Counted from the first letter of the stretch, positions 1 through 8,391 are shown. The stretch is DNA of 64,000 bases from Streptomonospora wellingtoniae (GCF_031845375.1 NZ_JAVREK010000005.1:205247-269246), one strand, 5' to 3'. Notes: generated from the sequence alone by a model not told the origin. Program-made: numbers and translations.

Positions 1-987
1 CACCACCAGCCGCTCGTCCTCGGCGCGGCCGCGGCCCATCACGTTGGCCAGCGCCATGGACTCGGCCGCGTCTCCCGCGCGGGTGGCGGTGCCGTGGGCG
101 TGCACGTAGCCCACCGCGTACGGATCCACACCGGAACGCTCGTAGACGTGGCGCAGCAGATCCGTCTGGGCGGCCCGGCTCGGTGAAGCCAGCCCGTGGG
201 GTACGAACCCGTCGGCGTTGGTGTGGCTGCCCAGCAGTTCGGCGCGCACCCGCGTACCGGTCGCGGCTGCGCGCTCGGCCGTGGTCAGGACGAGTACCGC
301 GACCCCTTCGCCCCGCACGAACCCGTCGGCGTCGACGTCGAACGGGCGGCACCGGCCCGTCGGGGAGTAGGTGCCGGAGTTGCGGAACATGCGGGTGTGG
401 GTGTCGAGGCCGAGGTGTTGCACCCCCGCGACCACGGCGGTGTCGACCTCGCCCAGCAACAGGGCCTGGTGGGCGCGGTGCAGCGCAACCAGCGACGCCG
501 AGCAGGCGGTGTTGACCACTTCGGCCGCCCCGCGCAGGTCGAAGGTGCGGGCGAGGCGGCCGGCGAGCATGCTCGGCAGCGCTCCGGCCGTCTCGACCAT
601 GGTTCCGCCGTGGTCGGTGCCCAAATGGGTGATGGACTGGTCCAGGCAGGAGGAGCCCACCCACACCCCCACAGGTGTGCGGCGCAGCTCACCCGGGGCG
701 ATCCCGGCGTCCTGCAGGGCTTCGTCGACCCCCTCCAGCAGCAGCGCCTGCTGCGGGTCGAGGGTACGGGTCTCCAGCGGCGACAGCCCGAAGTGGTCGG
801 CGTCGAGAGCCATGTCGGCGTCGTCGAGCAGACCGCCGGGCAGAACGTCTTCGCGCTGGTGGGGGTGCTCGTCCGAGGGGTCGGTGATGAGGTCGGCGCC
901 CTCATAAAGCGCCGCCCACAGGGATTCGGGGGAGTCGACGCCGCCGGGTAGGCGGCAGGACATGCCGACGATCACCGGTCGGGTCAT
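1..987 (-). CDS. Polyketide synthase ketosynthase domain, 3' end outside the window
   Basis: Beta-ketoacyl synthase (KS), which performs the decarboxylative Claisen condensation in polyketide assembly. The frame is open for 329 codons and leaves the window. The N-terminus (VIVGMSCRLPGGVDSPESLW) is typical of type I modular or iterative KS domains. Cys162 lies in NTACSASLVALH and His298 in HAHGTATRAGD, matching two of the catalytic residues. The usual GTGT.LGDP signature is altered, so the exact KS class is uncertain. ATG 987 is the only start after an in-frame stop at 1077-1075. There is no docking or loading segment ahead of the KS. It lies on the same strand as a flavin monooxygenase and a methyltransferase, suggesting the edge of a biosynthetic cluster. 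Product unknown. Confidence 0.85.
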   Translation of the reverse strand, partial: MTRPVIVGMSCRLPGGVDSPESLWAALYEGADLITDPSDEHPHQREDVLPGGLLDDADMALDADHFGLSPLETRTLDPQQALLLEGVDEALQDAGIAPGELRRTPVGVWVGSSCLDQSITHLGTDHGGTMVETAGALPSMLAGRLARTFDLRGAAEVVNTACSASLVALHRAHQALLLGEVDTAVVAGVQHLGLDTHTRMFRNSGTYSPTGRCRPFDVDADGFVRGEGVAVLVLTTAERAAATGTRVRAELLGSHTNADGFVPHGLASPSRAAQTDLLRHVYERSGVDPYAVGYVHAHGTATRAGDAAESMALANVMGRGRAEDERLVV

Positions 988-1088
988 CGGGAGGCCCCCG
1001 ATCTGCGGCGGTCGCCGCGGTCGGCGGCCGCGCCGACGCGGCCGGGGGCGGGTTCGTGGCGGGGAGTGGGGGCTTCAGGGCAGGCCAA
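984..1088 (-). CDS. Possible short leader ORF overlapping the ketosynthase start
   Basis: An AGGAGG motif (1099-1094 region, minus strand) lies 5 bases before TTG 1088, which opens a 34-codon frame. Its TGA overlaps the ketosynthase ATG as ATGA. The ketosynthase has no good Shine-Dalgarno sequence of its own, so this frame could couple its translation. The peptide is Pro/Ala/Arg-rich and resembles nothing I recognise. It may be only chance in GC-rich DNA. Confidence 0.25.
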   Translation of the reverse strand: MACPEAPTPRHEPAPGRVGAAADRGDRRRSGASR

Positions 1089-1171
1089 GCCAACCTCCTA
1101 GGGACAGTGACGTGGAATCGGGGGACCGGGTCTCTGGGAGGGCTGGGGTAGGCGTATGGGGACGTCGGAGG

Positions 1172-2443
1172 TCAGGAGCGGGCGGCGACGTCGGCGAGGT
1201 AGGCGCGCGCCTCATCCTGGCTGTAGAGGAAGTTCGCGAAGTCGGAGGGCTCGTCGAAAGCGTCGTTCCACCGCTTGCCGACCTCGGGGTAGGCGGTGGC
1301 CGCCCCGGCCACCTCCAGGTAGTGCGCCGGCAGGGTGCCCGCGTAGAACTGGTCGATCATCTCCGAGAACGCGGCCGCGTGGCGCCCGGCTTCGTGCCAG
1401 AACCGGTCGTGGACCTGCTGCATCCAGGAGGCGTCGAAGGGAGCGTCGCCGCGCTTGGCGATCTCGTCGGCGATGATGTGGGCCGAGCGGGTGGAGTTGC
1501 CCCACCCCTGGCAGCTCACCGGGTCAGAGGTCAGCACCGCATCGGCCATGCCCAGTACCGGAAGATCGGACGCCAGGTACCCCACCGGCCGGCGCACGAC
1601 CGGGTCGACGTGGGTGAGCACCGTGGCCGGGCCGTCGACGTCGGCCAGGACGGCGTCCTTGCACAGTCCGGCGAAGTCGGGCACGTGCTGGACCAGGCGC
1701 AGCATCATGCGCTCCCACACCTGGTCGTCGGGCACGGTGCGCTCGTCGTTCTCGTGGCAGTCCAGCGCAGAAGCCCCGGCCCGGGCCCCGATGAGGACGC
1801 TGGTCACCGGACCGGCGGTCGTCAGCACCGGGATGAGGTAGACCTCACCCTCGGGCAGGGAGGCCGCCAGGATGCGGTCGCCCGGGTGGTCCGCACCCAC
1901 CACGAACGCCTGAGCGTAGGCGCGGCGCCGCGCTCCGGCGGTGTGCTCGGCGTCGATCGGGAAGACGCGGCCCAACTGGCTGTCGCCGGTGGCCACCACG
2001 ATCAGTTCGGTCATACCGGTTTGGAGCATGTAGTCCAGGTCGCCGGTGGTCATGGCGTGGATCGTGGTCGATCCCCAGTCGTCCTCGTAGCGGTCCAGCC
2101 AGTCGGCGATTTTGACGCTGCGGTCGACGGACAGCCCCCAGCCGCCGCTCCAGTCGCTGGCGATGGTCATGTTCTCGTCGCCGCCCGGGCGCAGTGACAG
2201 GTCGACGCCGCGCAGCCGCGGCGCCGCGTCCAGCCAGTCGAGCCGGTTGTAGAGACCGGCCTCCTCCTCGATGCGCCGAGTGGAGGGGAACGACATCTGA
2301 GTGAGGTCGGGACGCCCCTTGCGCAGTTCAGTGCTGGTCATGGAACCGGTCATGCGCACCTGGTGGCCGGCGTTGCGCAGCAGGTTGCCCAGCGTCAGAC
2401 CGGCCTGGCCGGTTCCGACGATCGTGATGCGACGCATGGTCAT
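1172..2443 (-). CDS. FAD-dependent monooxygenase, styrene monooxygenase StyA-like
   Basis: Predicted 423-residue flavoprotein. The N-terminus has a Rossmann dinucleotide-binding motif, GTGQAGLTLGNLL, near residue 9. The middle and C-terminal parts resemble the StyA/indole-monooxygenase group, whose members use FADH2 from a partner reductase to epoxidise aromatic alkenes. That substrate is family knowledge and is not shown here. No reductase gene is adjacent. ATG 2443 is preceded by GAGGA about 7 bases upstream; the open frame extends further but without a ribosome site. It sits 184 bases upstream of the ketosynthase on the same strand and may be a tailoring enzyme of that pathway. Confidence 0.75.
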   Translation of the reverse strand: MTMRRITIVGTGQAGLTLGNLLRNAGHQVRMTGSMTSTELRKGRPDLTQMSFPSTRRIEEEAGLYNRLDWLDAAPRLRGVDLSLRPGGDENMTIASDWSGGWGLSVDRSVKIADWLDRYEDDWGSTTIHAMTTGDLDYMLQTGMTELIVVATGDSQLGRVFPIDAEHTAGARRRAYAQAFVVGADHPGDRILAASLPEGEVYLIPVLTTAGPVTSVLIGARAGASALDCHENDERTVPDDQVWERMMLRLVQHVPDFAGLCKDAVLADVDGPATVLTHVDPVVRRPVGYLASDLPVLGMADAVLTSDPVSCQGWGNSTRSAHIIADEIAKRGDAPFDASWMQQVHDRFWHEAGRHAAAFSEMIDQFYAGTLPAHYLEVAGAATAYPEVGKRWNDAFDEPSDFANFLYSQDEARAYLADVAARS

Positions 2444-2939
2444 TGGGGGGTCCTCGGGTCGGGGGTCGTTGCTGCGGCGGCGGACAGGTTCCTTTGCCGC
2501 CCCGCGAGGACCGCTCGGTCCCTGTCCTGATGTCCGGTGCGGTGTGGCTGAATGCCGCGCTCGACCGGGATTATTCCACCGCGTGATCATGGGAGTCCAG
2601 CCGGGTCGGGCGCGACATCGCCTGTGTGGCGGGCGATGTGGCGTCCGGGCTACCTGCGCCGGGTGCCAACGGCGCAGGTGAGCAGGGCGACGGATACGGG
2701 TCGGAACGGCCGCGCAGTCGGCGGGCACGTCCTGCTGCTCGGGCCCCCACCGGCGCCGCCGGCTTTCGCGCCGCTCAGCGGCCGGGGCGATCGGGGCGGG
2801 ACCGTCGTCCGCGGTGGGAGCGGCGTCTCTCAGCATGACTCTCCGGGTGGGGGCAGGCGAATCGCCCGGGGCGCGGCGCGGGCGCCGCGCCCCGGGCCCA
2901 CTCAGTGGACCCGCGTGGCGGACACGGACTCGATGCGCT
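2444..2939. other. Intergenic region, 496 bases, terminator at one end
   Basis: No supported gene. It holds the hairpin after the methyltransferase (2865-2896) and should carry the promoter of the monooxygenase gene. Open frames here have no ribosome site or recognisable product. Confidence 0.5.
2865..2896 (-). terminator. GC-rich hairpin downstream of the methyltransferase gene
   Basis: Arms 2865-2878 and 2883-2896 form a perfect 14-bp stem with a 4-base loop, starting 44 bases beyond the methyltransferase stop. There is no U-tract, as is common for actinomycete terminators. Confidence 0.6.
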
Positions 2940-3635
2940 TCACGCGCGGCCGCGGGCGGTCCAGAACGCGGTGCATCCCTCGACGTGAACCTCGACGGCG
3001 TCGAAGCGGGCGGCGAGCTCCCGCCGCAGATCTACGGCGGCGTCGCGGGAGTTGTCGAACCAGCCCTTTCGGCGGTAGACCGCCATGAGCGGGCCGGCCA
3101 CAGGGCGCCACCCCTTCCAGTCCTCGCGGCCCAGCAGCGTGGTGCCGAAGAAGGTCCCACCGGGCTCCAGCACGCGGGCGACCTCGTCGAAGAAGGAGGC
3201 CTTGGCGGCGATCCCGCGCCCTTCGGGGTCGGCCAGGCAGTGGATGGTGAACGAGCACCCCACCGACGAGAACCGGTCGTCGGGCAGGGGCCACGGCTCC
3301 TGCGCGTCGGCCGGGGTCGTGTCCGGGGAGAACCGCTGCAGGCGGCGGGCGGTCATCTCCAGCGGCACCCGGTTGCGGTCGAGCAGGTGGAGCTCCTCGT
3401 AGTCCGCGGGCATGCCCGCCCGGTCCAGCAGCAGACCGGTCCCCACTCCGACGTCGAGATGGCGCCGCCCCAAGTGCTGCCGGTAGAACTCCACCAGGCG
3501 GGCGGCCGTGGGACCCCAGCCGTACCACCGGCAGGTCCCGCCGAACACGATCCGGTCGTAGGTGCGCATCCATTTGGGGGTGTAGACGCTGGCGGAGGGT
3601 TCGTCATAACCGGTGCCGGCGGGAGACTCGTCCAT
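2940..3635 (-). CDS. Class I SAM-dependent methyltransferase
   Basis: 231 residues. Motif I (LDVGVGTGLLLDRA) near residue 65 binds S-adenosylmethionine, and the acidic residue after the next strand (LLDRN) fits ribose binding. A later VLEPGG segment is typical of this fold. The start is ATG 3635 with AGGAC 4 bases upstream; the longer open frame lacks a ribosome site. The methyl acceptor is unknown. It could modify the product of the neighbouring ketosynthase and monooxygenase, but no overlap or short spacing ties the genes together. An unrelated housekeeping methylase is possible. Confidence 0.75.
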   Translation of the reverse strand: MDESPAGTGYDEPSASVYTPKWMRTYDRIVFGGTCRWYGWGPTAARLVEFYRQHLGRRHLDVGVGTGLLLDRAGMPADYEELHLLDRNRVPLEMTARRLQRFSPDTTPADAQEPWPLPDDRFSSVGCSFTIHCLADPEGRGIAAKASFFDEVARVLEPGGTFFGTTLLGREDWKGWRPVAGPLMAVYRRKGWFDNSRDAAVDLRRELAARFDAVEVHVEGCTAFWTARGRA

Positions 3636-3977
3636 GCTTGTCCTTCGGGGGTTCGGGTCGGCAGGCGCGCCCGTGCGGGCACCGCGGCCTGATACCCAGC
3701 GACCACATGAGGCACGCATTAACCCCGAAACGGACACCGATCGCGCAGCACTGCCTCAACTGGGGACGTCGCATCGCGTGCCAGCGCAGGACCAGGTCAC
3801 CGCACTCCCGACTTTTTAGTCGATCGGACGCGTGGTCTGCAGGTCACGGCGGAGCGCCACCCATATGGGGACACCCGAAACCAGAGACTCCACCGGCCCT
3901 CAAATCGATGGCGGACGCCGCCGATGCGGCGCCCCGTGGCCGAGCGGTCGGGAACCGCGGGGCCGACGCGGGGCGGA
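3636..3977. other. Intergenic region, 342 bases
   Basis: No supported gene. It presumably holds the methyltransferase promoter. A short inverted repeat, CGACT-TTTT-AGTCG, is at about 3812-3825. From about 3939 it begins a stretch repeated near 6700-6840 that continues into the end of the adjacent membrane-protein gene. Confidence 0.5.
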
Positions 3978-4646
3978 TCACCGGTCGAGCTCCGCGAAAG
4001 CGGCTGCGGGCAGGCGGCTGTACCAGCCCTCGGCGGCTTCGAGGGCGACGATGCGGCGGCAGCGGCGGCCGGCCCTGACGCCCGCGGACACACCGGCGGT
4101 TGCCATCACGACCATGCAGGCCGCCAAGGAGCCGTAGCCGAGAGCGCCGACCATGTCGCCATCGGCGAGGGCGGTGCCTACCGCGACCGCCTCCAGGAGC
4201 GCCAAGCACAGCAGGACGGCCCGGGTCCACCGGTTCCCCGCCGACGTGTGCGGCCAGCGCAGGCTCGCCTGCGCCATGGCGGCGGCGATGGCGTTCACTT
4301 CGGCGTCGGCGGAGAGCTCACCGCTTTTCCACACGCTCCGGGCGGCCCGCAGCCGCCACGGCTCCGCCTCGACACGCGCCAGCCGCTCCGGCACCGCGCC
4401 GTGGGCGAGGGCTCCCATGGCGGCGCTGATGCCCACGCTCAGGAACGTGCCCTCCACCACCGCACGCCAGACGGGAACCGGATCCGCCGTCCCCGACTCG
4501 AGGATCCAGAACAGTGCGCCCGCGACCGGCGCACCTACGGCTCCCAGGATCCAGCCCCAGACCATCGGCCGCCGCCAGCGCGAGAACAGAAGGCGTTCCA
4601 GCGGGTAGGCGCGCGAGGGGTCCGGCAGGGCGGTGCCACCGTTCAC
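3978..4646 (-). CDS. Small membrane protein, member A of a local paralog family
   Basis: 222 residues with two hydrophobic helices near residues 28-80 and two more near 150-190, then a basic tail (CRRIVALEAAEGWYSRLPAA). I do not recognise the family. Related tails occur beside member B (6736-6844) and in member C (7594-8391), so these are diverged copies. GTG 4646 overlaps the stop of the upstream regulator gene as GTGA and is preceded by AAAGGAG, so the two are translationally coupled. Coupling to an XRE/MmyB-like regulator suggests the pair acts together, but no activity can be assigned. Confidence 0.65.
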   Translation of the reverse strand: MNGGTALPDPSRAYPLERLLFSRWRRPMVWGWILGAVGAPVAGALFWILESGTADPVPVWRAVVEGTFLSVGISAAMGALAHGAVPERLARVEAEPWRLRAARSVWKSGELSADAEVNAIAAAMAQASLRWPHTSAGNRWTRAVLLCLALLEAVAVGTALADGDMVGALGYGSLAACMVVMATAGVSAGVRAGRRCRRIVALEAAEGWYSRLPAAAFAELDR

Positions 4647-5464
4647 GGCGACTCCTTTGCGGGGGGTTGCGGCTGCCGACCGGCCTGCGTGTAGACCGTC
4701 AGGCACAGCGCGGGGTCCTCGTCGGCCTGGAACGTGGCGTAGTCGAATCGCAGGGCGCCCCGGTCCGGGGTGTGCAGGACCTTCGTTCCGGCGCCGCCCG
4801 CCTCCCGCACGTCGTGCCGGTCCCACCAGGCGCCGAACTCCGGACAGCCGCGGAGGAGCCGGGCGGTCAACCGGTCGAACGCAGGGTCGGCCGGCCGGAG
4901 GTCGCGAGCCGCGCGGAACCGGCCCACGAGGTGCCGGGCCTGGTCGGCCCACCCGTGGCCGAAGAGGCGGCGGGCTCCGGGGTCGAGCAGCAGGTAGACG
5001 AGGACGTTGCGGTCCTCCTCCGCCCACGCCCCGAAGTCGGCGAAAAGGTCGGCCGCCGCGGGGCTCCAGGCCAGCAGGTCCCATCGGCGGCCGGTGAGGT
5101 AGGCCGGCCGGTCGAGCGTCTCGACGAGGTTCCGCAGCCCGTCCGGCGCGCGCTCGCGAACGAAGGGCTCCTGGACGAAGGCGCCCGCCAGGGCCTGCAG
5201 ATGGGCCTGCTCGGCGGCGTCGAGGCGCAGGGCGGCGGCCAGGGCGCCGACTGTGGCGGGCGAGGGGATCACGGAGCGCCCTTGTTCGAGCCGGATGTAC
5301 CAGTCGGTGCCGATTCCGGCGAGCTCGGCGACCTCCTCGCGCCGCAGCCCGGGGGTGCGCCGGCGGCCACGCTCGGGGAGCCCGACGTCCTGCGGGGCCA
5401 GCCTTTCGCGCCGCGACCGCAGGAAGGCGCCCAGACCACTGCGGTCCGGTTCAGACACTGACAC
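4643..5464 (-). CDS. XRE-family regulator with MmyB-like ligand-binding domain
   Basis: 273 residues. An N-terminal helix-turn-helix spans about residues 10-70 (LRREEVAELAGIGTDWYIRLEQGR), and the rest resembles the MmyB-like PAS-type ligand-binding domain (LVETLDRPAYLTGRRWDLLAWSPAA). Such proteins are common in actinomycetes and often control an adjacent oxidoreductase. Here a dehydrogenase-like gene is transcribed divergently from 5592, so regulation of the shared 127-base region is likely by inference. GTG 5464 follows GGAGG by 8 bases and is preferred over in-frame GTG 5458. The 3' end overlaps membrane gene A by 4 bases. Confidence 0.85.
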   Translation of the reverse strand: MSVSEPDRSGLGAFLRSRRERLAPQDVGLPERGRRRTPGLRREEVAELAGIGTDWYIRLEQGRSVIPSPATVGALAAALRLDAAEQAHLQALAGAFVQEPFVRERAPDGLRNLVETLDRPAYLTGRRWDLLAWSPAAADLFADFGAWAEEDRNVLVYLLLDPGARRLFGHGWADQARHLVGRFRAARDLRPADPAFDRLTARLLRGCPEFGAWWDRHDVREAGGAGTKVLHTPDRGALRFDYATFQADEDPALCLTVYTQAGRQPQPPAKESP

Positions 5465-5591
5465 TGTCGCCCCCTCCCCGCGGGTAGGACCCGACGGTCC
5501 CAGGACCCGGGCGGTCCTGGCGGCCGGGCCCGCGGCCCGCCCACGATCGTCCGGTGAGCGATCCGACGTGATGAAAGGAGCATCGAGGACT
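5465..5591. promoter_or_regulatory. Divergent promoter region between the XRE regulator and the MDR gene
   Basis: The 127 bases between divergent starts must contain both promoters. No clear -35/-10 pair or operator is visible to me. Confidence 0.4.
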
Positions 5592-6671
5592 GTGAAGGCC
5601 GCGATTCTGCCGGAGTTCGGTGCACAGCTGTCGGTGCGGAGCGTGCCCGGACCAACGCTCGGCACAGGGGAGGTCGTCGTCGACGTGGTGGCAGCGCCTG
5701 TGCTGCCCTATGCCGCCGAGGTGTTCAGCGGCGCTCGGCAGTACCTGCTCCGGCTGCCCGCGGCACCCGGCGCGGGGGCGGTGGGCCGGGTACGCGAGGT
5801 CGGGCCGGACGCGACACGGCTCTCGCCGGGGGACTGGGTGCTGTGCGACCCGACCGTCCGCTCCCGCGACGACGCGCTGACACCCGACATCACCCTCCAG
5901 GGCCTGAGCGCGCGGGGGGAGGGCGGGCTCCGGTTGCAGGAGCGCTTCGGCCACGGGGCCTTCGCCGAGCAGATGCTCGTGCCCACAGAGAACGCCGCCC
6001 CGCTCGGCACGATCGACCCCGCCGACGCCGGGCGGTGGGCGGTGCTGAACCTGTGCCTGGTGCCCTACGGGGGCCTGCTCGCGGCCGGAGTGCAGCCCGG
6101 CGAAACCGTGCTTGTCAGCGGGGCGACCGGGAACTTCGGCAGCGCCGGAGTCGCCGTCGCGCTGGCGATGGGCGCCGGGTGCGTCGTGGCGCCCGGCCGC
6201 GACCGCGCAGTACTGGACGATCTGAAGCGGCGATTCGGGTTCCGGGTGCGCCCGGTCGAGCTCACCAGTGCGGAGGACGCCGACCGCGAGCGCATGGTGC
6301 AGGCGGCACCGGGGCCGATCGACGCCGTACTCGACCTGCTCCCTCCCTCGGCGGGGACGCGGCCGGTGCGGGCCGCCGCGATGGCGGTCCGCGAGCACGG
6401 CAGGGTGGTACTCATGGGCGGCGTCGGCATGCTCGGCGGCGCGGACCTGGAACTGCCCTACCCGTGGATCATGCGCAACAGCGTCACCGTGCGCGGGCAG
6501 TGGATGTACCCGCGCAGCGCCGTCGGCGGCCTCATCGCGCTTGCCCGGGCCGGTCTGCTGGACCTCAGCGGATTCGAGATCACCCGGTTCGCCCTGGATG
6601 ACGCGGCGCGGGCCGTCGCCCATGCGGCCGACTGCGGTCGGCGCTTCGCCCTGACCGTGCTCCGGCCGTGA
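5592..6671 (+). CDS. Zinc-type alcohol dehydrogenase-like (MDR) oxidoreductase
   Basis: About 359 residues of the medium-chain dehydrogenase/reductase superfamily. The N-terminal GroES-like part contains GAGAVGRVREVGPDATRLSPGDWV, and the Rossmann nucleotide-binding segment has VSGATGNFGSAG near residue 180. Obvious catalytic zinc Cys/His ligands are lacking, pointing to a quinone-reductase or enoyl-reductase-like member. GTG 5592 is chosen because AAAGGAG lies 11 bases upstream; ATG 5571 is in frame but has no ribosome site. It is divergent from the XRE regulator that probably controls it. Substrate unknown. Confidence 0.8.
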   Translation: MKAAILPEFGAQLSVRSVPGPTLGTGEVVVDVVAAPVLPYAAEVFSGARQYLLRLPAAPGAGAVGRVREVGPDATRLSPGDWVLCDPTVRSRDDALTPDITLQGLSARGEGGLRLQERFGHGAFAEQMLVPTENAAPLGTIDPADAGRWAVLNLCLVPYGGLLAAGVQPGETVLVSGATGNFGSAGVAVALAMGAGCVVAPGRDRAVLDDLKRRFGFRVRPVELTSAEDADRERMVQAAPGPIDAVLDLLPPSAGTRPVRAAAMAVREHGRVVLMGGVGMLGGADLELPYPWIMRNSVTVRGQWMYPRSAVGGLIALARAGLLDLSGFEITRFALDDAARAVAHAADCGRRFALTVLRP

Positions 6672-6735
6672 CGCGCGGACGCCGTCGACAGCGCCGGCGG
6701 GCCGAGCGGTCGGGGCCGGGGACCGCGGGGGCCGA

Positions 6736-6844
6736 TCAGCGGTCGAGCAGCGCGAAAGCGGCTGCGGGCAGGCGGCCGTACCGATCTTCGGCGGCTCTCG
6801 GCGCGGCGATGCGGCGGCAGCGGTAGCCGGCTCCGACGGGCGCG
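6736..6844 (-). pseudogene. Displaced C-terminal segment of membrane protein B
   Basis: In a different frame from member B, and just past its stop, the sequence encodes CRRIAAPRAAEDRYGRLPAA followed by AFALLDR and a stop. This closely matches the C-terminus of member A. The DNA around it (about 6700-6840) also resembles 3939-4075. The simplest reading is that member B has lost its original end through a frameshift near 6845-6900. A sequencing error would look the same. Confidence 0.55.
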
Positions 6845-7543
6845 TCATCGGCCACTCCGCGGGACGCTCTCCCGGCCGGAACCGTCCTTGCCGGGGGGCG
6901 CGTCGTCGCCGCCGGACAGGAACAGCACCCGCTCCCGCCGCGCTCGCGCCCGCGACCTCCTCGGGGCGTCGGCCGCCAGCACGGCGAAGGCGGTCGCCCC
7001 GGCACCGCACAGGATCGCCCGTGCCGGGCTGCTCCCTGCGGCCTGGATCAGAAGGACGGCCTGCAGCACGGCCTGCGTGCCGAAGAGCAGGGACTCGGCC
7101 CCGGGGTGGACCGGTCTCCGCTGCCGGAGGCGCGCAATCGCCGCGGCGATCCGAGCGGCTTCGGCGTCGCGGGGCAGGACGCCTTTCCGCAGCGCCGTCC
7201 GCGCCGCGCCCATCATCCTCGGGTCGAGGCGGGATCCGAGGACTCCGCTCTTCTCCGTCGCCAGAGCACGGCCGCCGACGCCGAAGCCGCCCACCGTTCC
7301 AGCGGCCCCTCCCATGGCTGACGTCACCGCCGAGACGCAGGTTCCGAGCCACGGCACGTGGACGGGCATGTACAGGCGGGCACCGGGGTCGTACACGGTG
7401 AGCGGCAGCAGCGCCCCCAGAGCCAGCCCGAGTACGAGGCCGCCCGCGCCGCCCCGGGTTCGCGGCCTCCTCCACATCGCGACGGCGACGCGGTCCCGCA
7501 CGGAGATGCGGGGACCGGCCGGATCGGCGGTGTCGGCGGTCAT
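6845..7543 (-). CDS. Small membrane protein, member B, probably frameshifted at its 3' end
   Basis: 232 residues as read. ATG 7543 has GAGGAGG 5 bases upstream, a strong site. Hydrophobic helices lie near residues 30-50 and 60-85 and again near 155-190. The charged tail (about 40 residues, ending ESVPRSGR) is unlike members A and C, whereas the expected family tail is encoded just downstream in another frame. It lies 50 bases after member C and is probably cotranscribed. Function unknown. Confidence 0.55.
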   Translation of the reverse strand: MTADTADPAGPRISVRDRVAVAMWRRPRTRGGAGGLVLGLALGALLPLTVYDPGARLYMPVHVPWLGTCVSAVTSAMGGAAGTVGGFGVGGRALATEKSGVLGSRLDPRMMGAARTALRKGVLPRDAEAARIAAAIARLRQRRPVHPGAESLLFGTQAVLQAVLLIQAAGSSPARAILCGAGATAFAVLAADAPRRSRARARRERVLFLSGGDDAPPGKDGSGRESVPRSGR

Positions 7544-7593
7544 CGGCACCTCCTCGGCACGGCGGCTGTCGGTTCTGCTGCTGCGAGGTGTCG

Positions 7594-8391
7594 TCACATG
7601 ACCGGGCAACCTGAGTCCGCGCTTCTGGTCGGGCGCCCCGGGGCGCCCGACCAGGCCTCGGCGGCCTGCAGCGCGACGATCCGGCGGCTGTTGGTGTGGA
7701 GGCGCGCCGGGAGCGAGACCGCCGCTGCCGCGGTCGTCAGTCCGAGAAGCTGGACGGCGACTCCGGCGAATTCGGCGATACCGGCGGCACCACTGCCGGC
7801 GTAGATGAAGTACAGCGCCACCGCCAGCGCGACGACGGTGCCGCCGGCGAAGACCCGCACCATCCGGGCGGCGAGCGGTGTCCATCCCTCGCGCAGGTGG
7901 ATCCGCCCCAGCGACGCGGCGATCCGGTTGGCCGCGGGGTCGTCCGCGAGTTCTCCCCGGTGCAGGACCAGCCTGGCCGCACGCTTGAGCCGCGCGTCGG
8001 CACCCCGTTCGGCCGCCGCACACCTCTTGCGCCGGACAACGGCGGTGAGCGCGGCGAGCCCCGCGCCCGCGCATGCCCCGATCGAGTACGCGAGTGCATG
8101 CCCCGCCCAGGCCGGCTGCAGCGCCAGAGCGCCGAGCACCAGCGCGGTGAAGCGTCCCAGGAAGGGTGCGGTCATGGACGTCGTCACCGCGACCCACGTG
8201 AGCGGTCCGGCCCACGGCGAGACCAGCACACGCTCCAGTGCGGAGTCGCGAAACCGCCGGGAGAACGAGGCATCACCGACGCCGACGGTCGCGGCCGCTC
8301 CGCGGGGACGGGAGCGCTTCCACTGCGGCCGCGGGGGCTCCTGCGTGTTGCCGCGGGCGCGCCTGTAGCTGCCGAGCCGGCCGGCGGTCAC
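7594..8391 (-). CDS. Small membrane protein, member C of the paralog family
   Basis: 265 residues. GTG 8391 follows AAGAGGAG with a 6-base gap; the longer open frame runs back into the tRNA and cannot be coding. A basic N-terminal region precedes helices near residues 65-125 and 190-235. The tail RRIVALQAAEAW matches the RRIVALEAAEGW of member A, and the middle segment GELADDPAANRIAA matches GELSADAEVNAIAA of A. It is first in a likely two-gene unit with member B. No known domain is recognised. Confidence 0.65.
   Translation of the reverse strand: MTAGRLGSYRRARGNTQEPPRPQWKRSRPRGAAATVGVGDASFSRRFRDSALERVLVSPWAGPLTWVAVTTSMTAPFLGRFTALVLGALALQPAWAGHALAYSIGACAGAGLAALTAVVRRKRCAAAERGADARLKRAARLVLHRGELADDPAANRIAASLGRIHLREGWTPLAARMVRVFAGGTVVALAVALYFIYAGSGAAGIAEFAGVAVQLLGLTTAAAAVSLPARLHTNSRRIVALQAAEAWSGAPGRPTRSADSGCPVM

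Noticed and set aside
285..905. 206-codon frame on the minus strand within the ketosynthase
   Set aside because: It is a shifted frame of the ketosynthase. The true frame carries the NTACSAS and HGTAT motifs; this one is Arg/Ser/Thr/Pro-rich with no motif.
5451..7475. 674-codon frame antisense to the MDR gene
   Set aside because: It is a GC-rich shadow. The plus strand has a Rossmann motif and a ribosome site; the shadow is Arg/Gly/Pro/Ala-rich with no domain.
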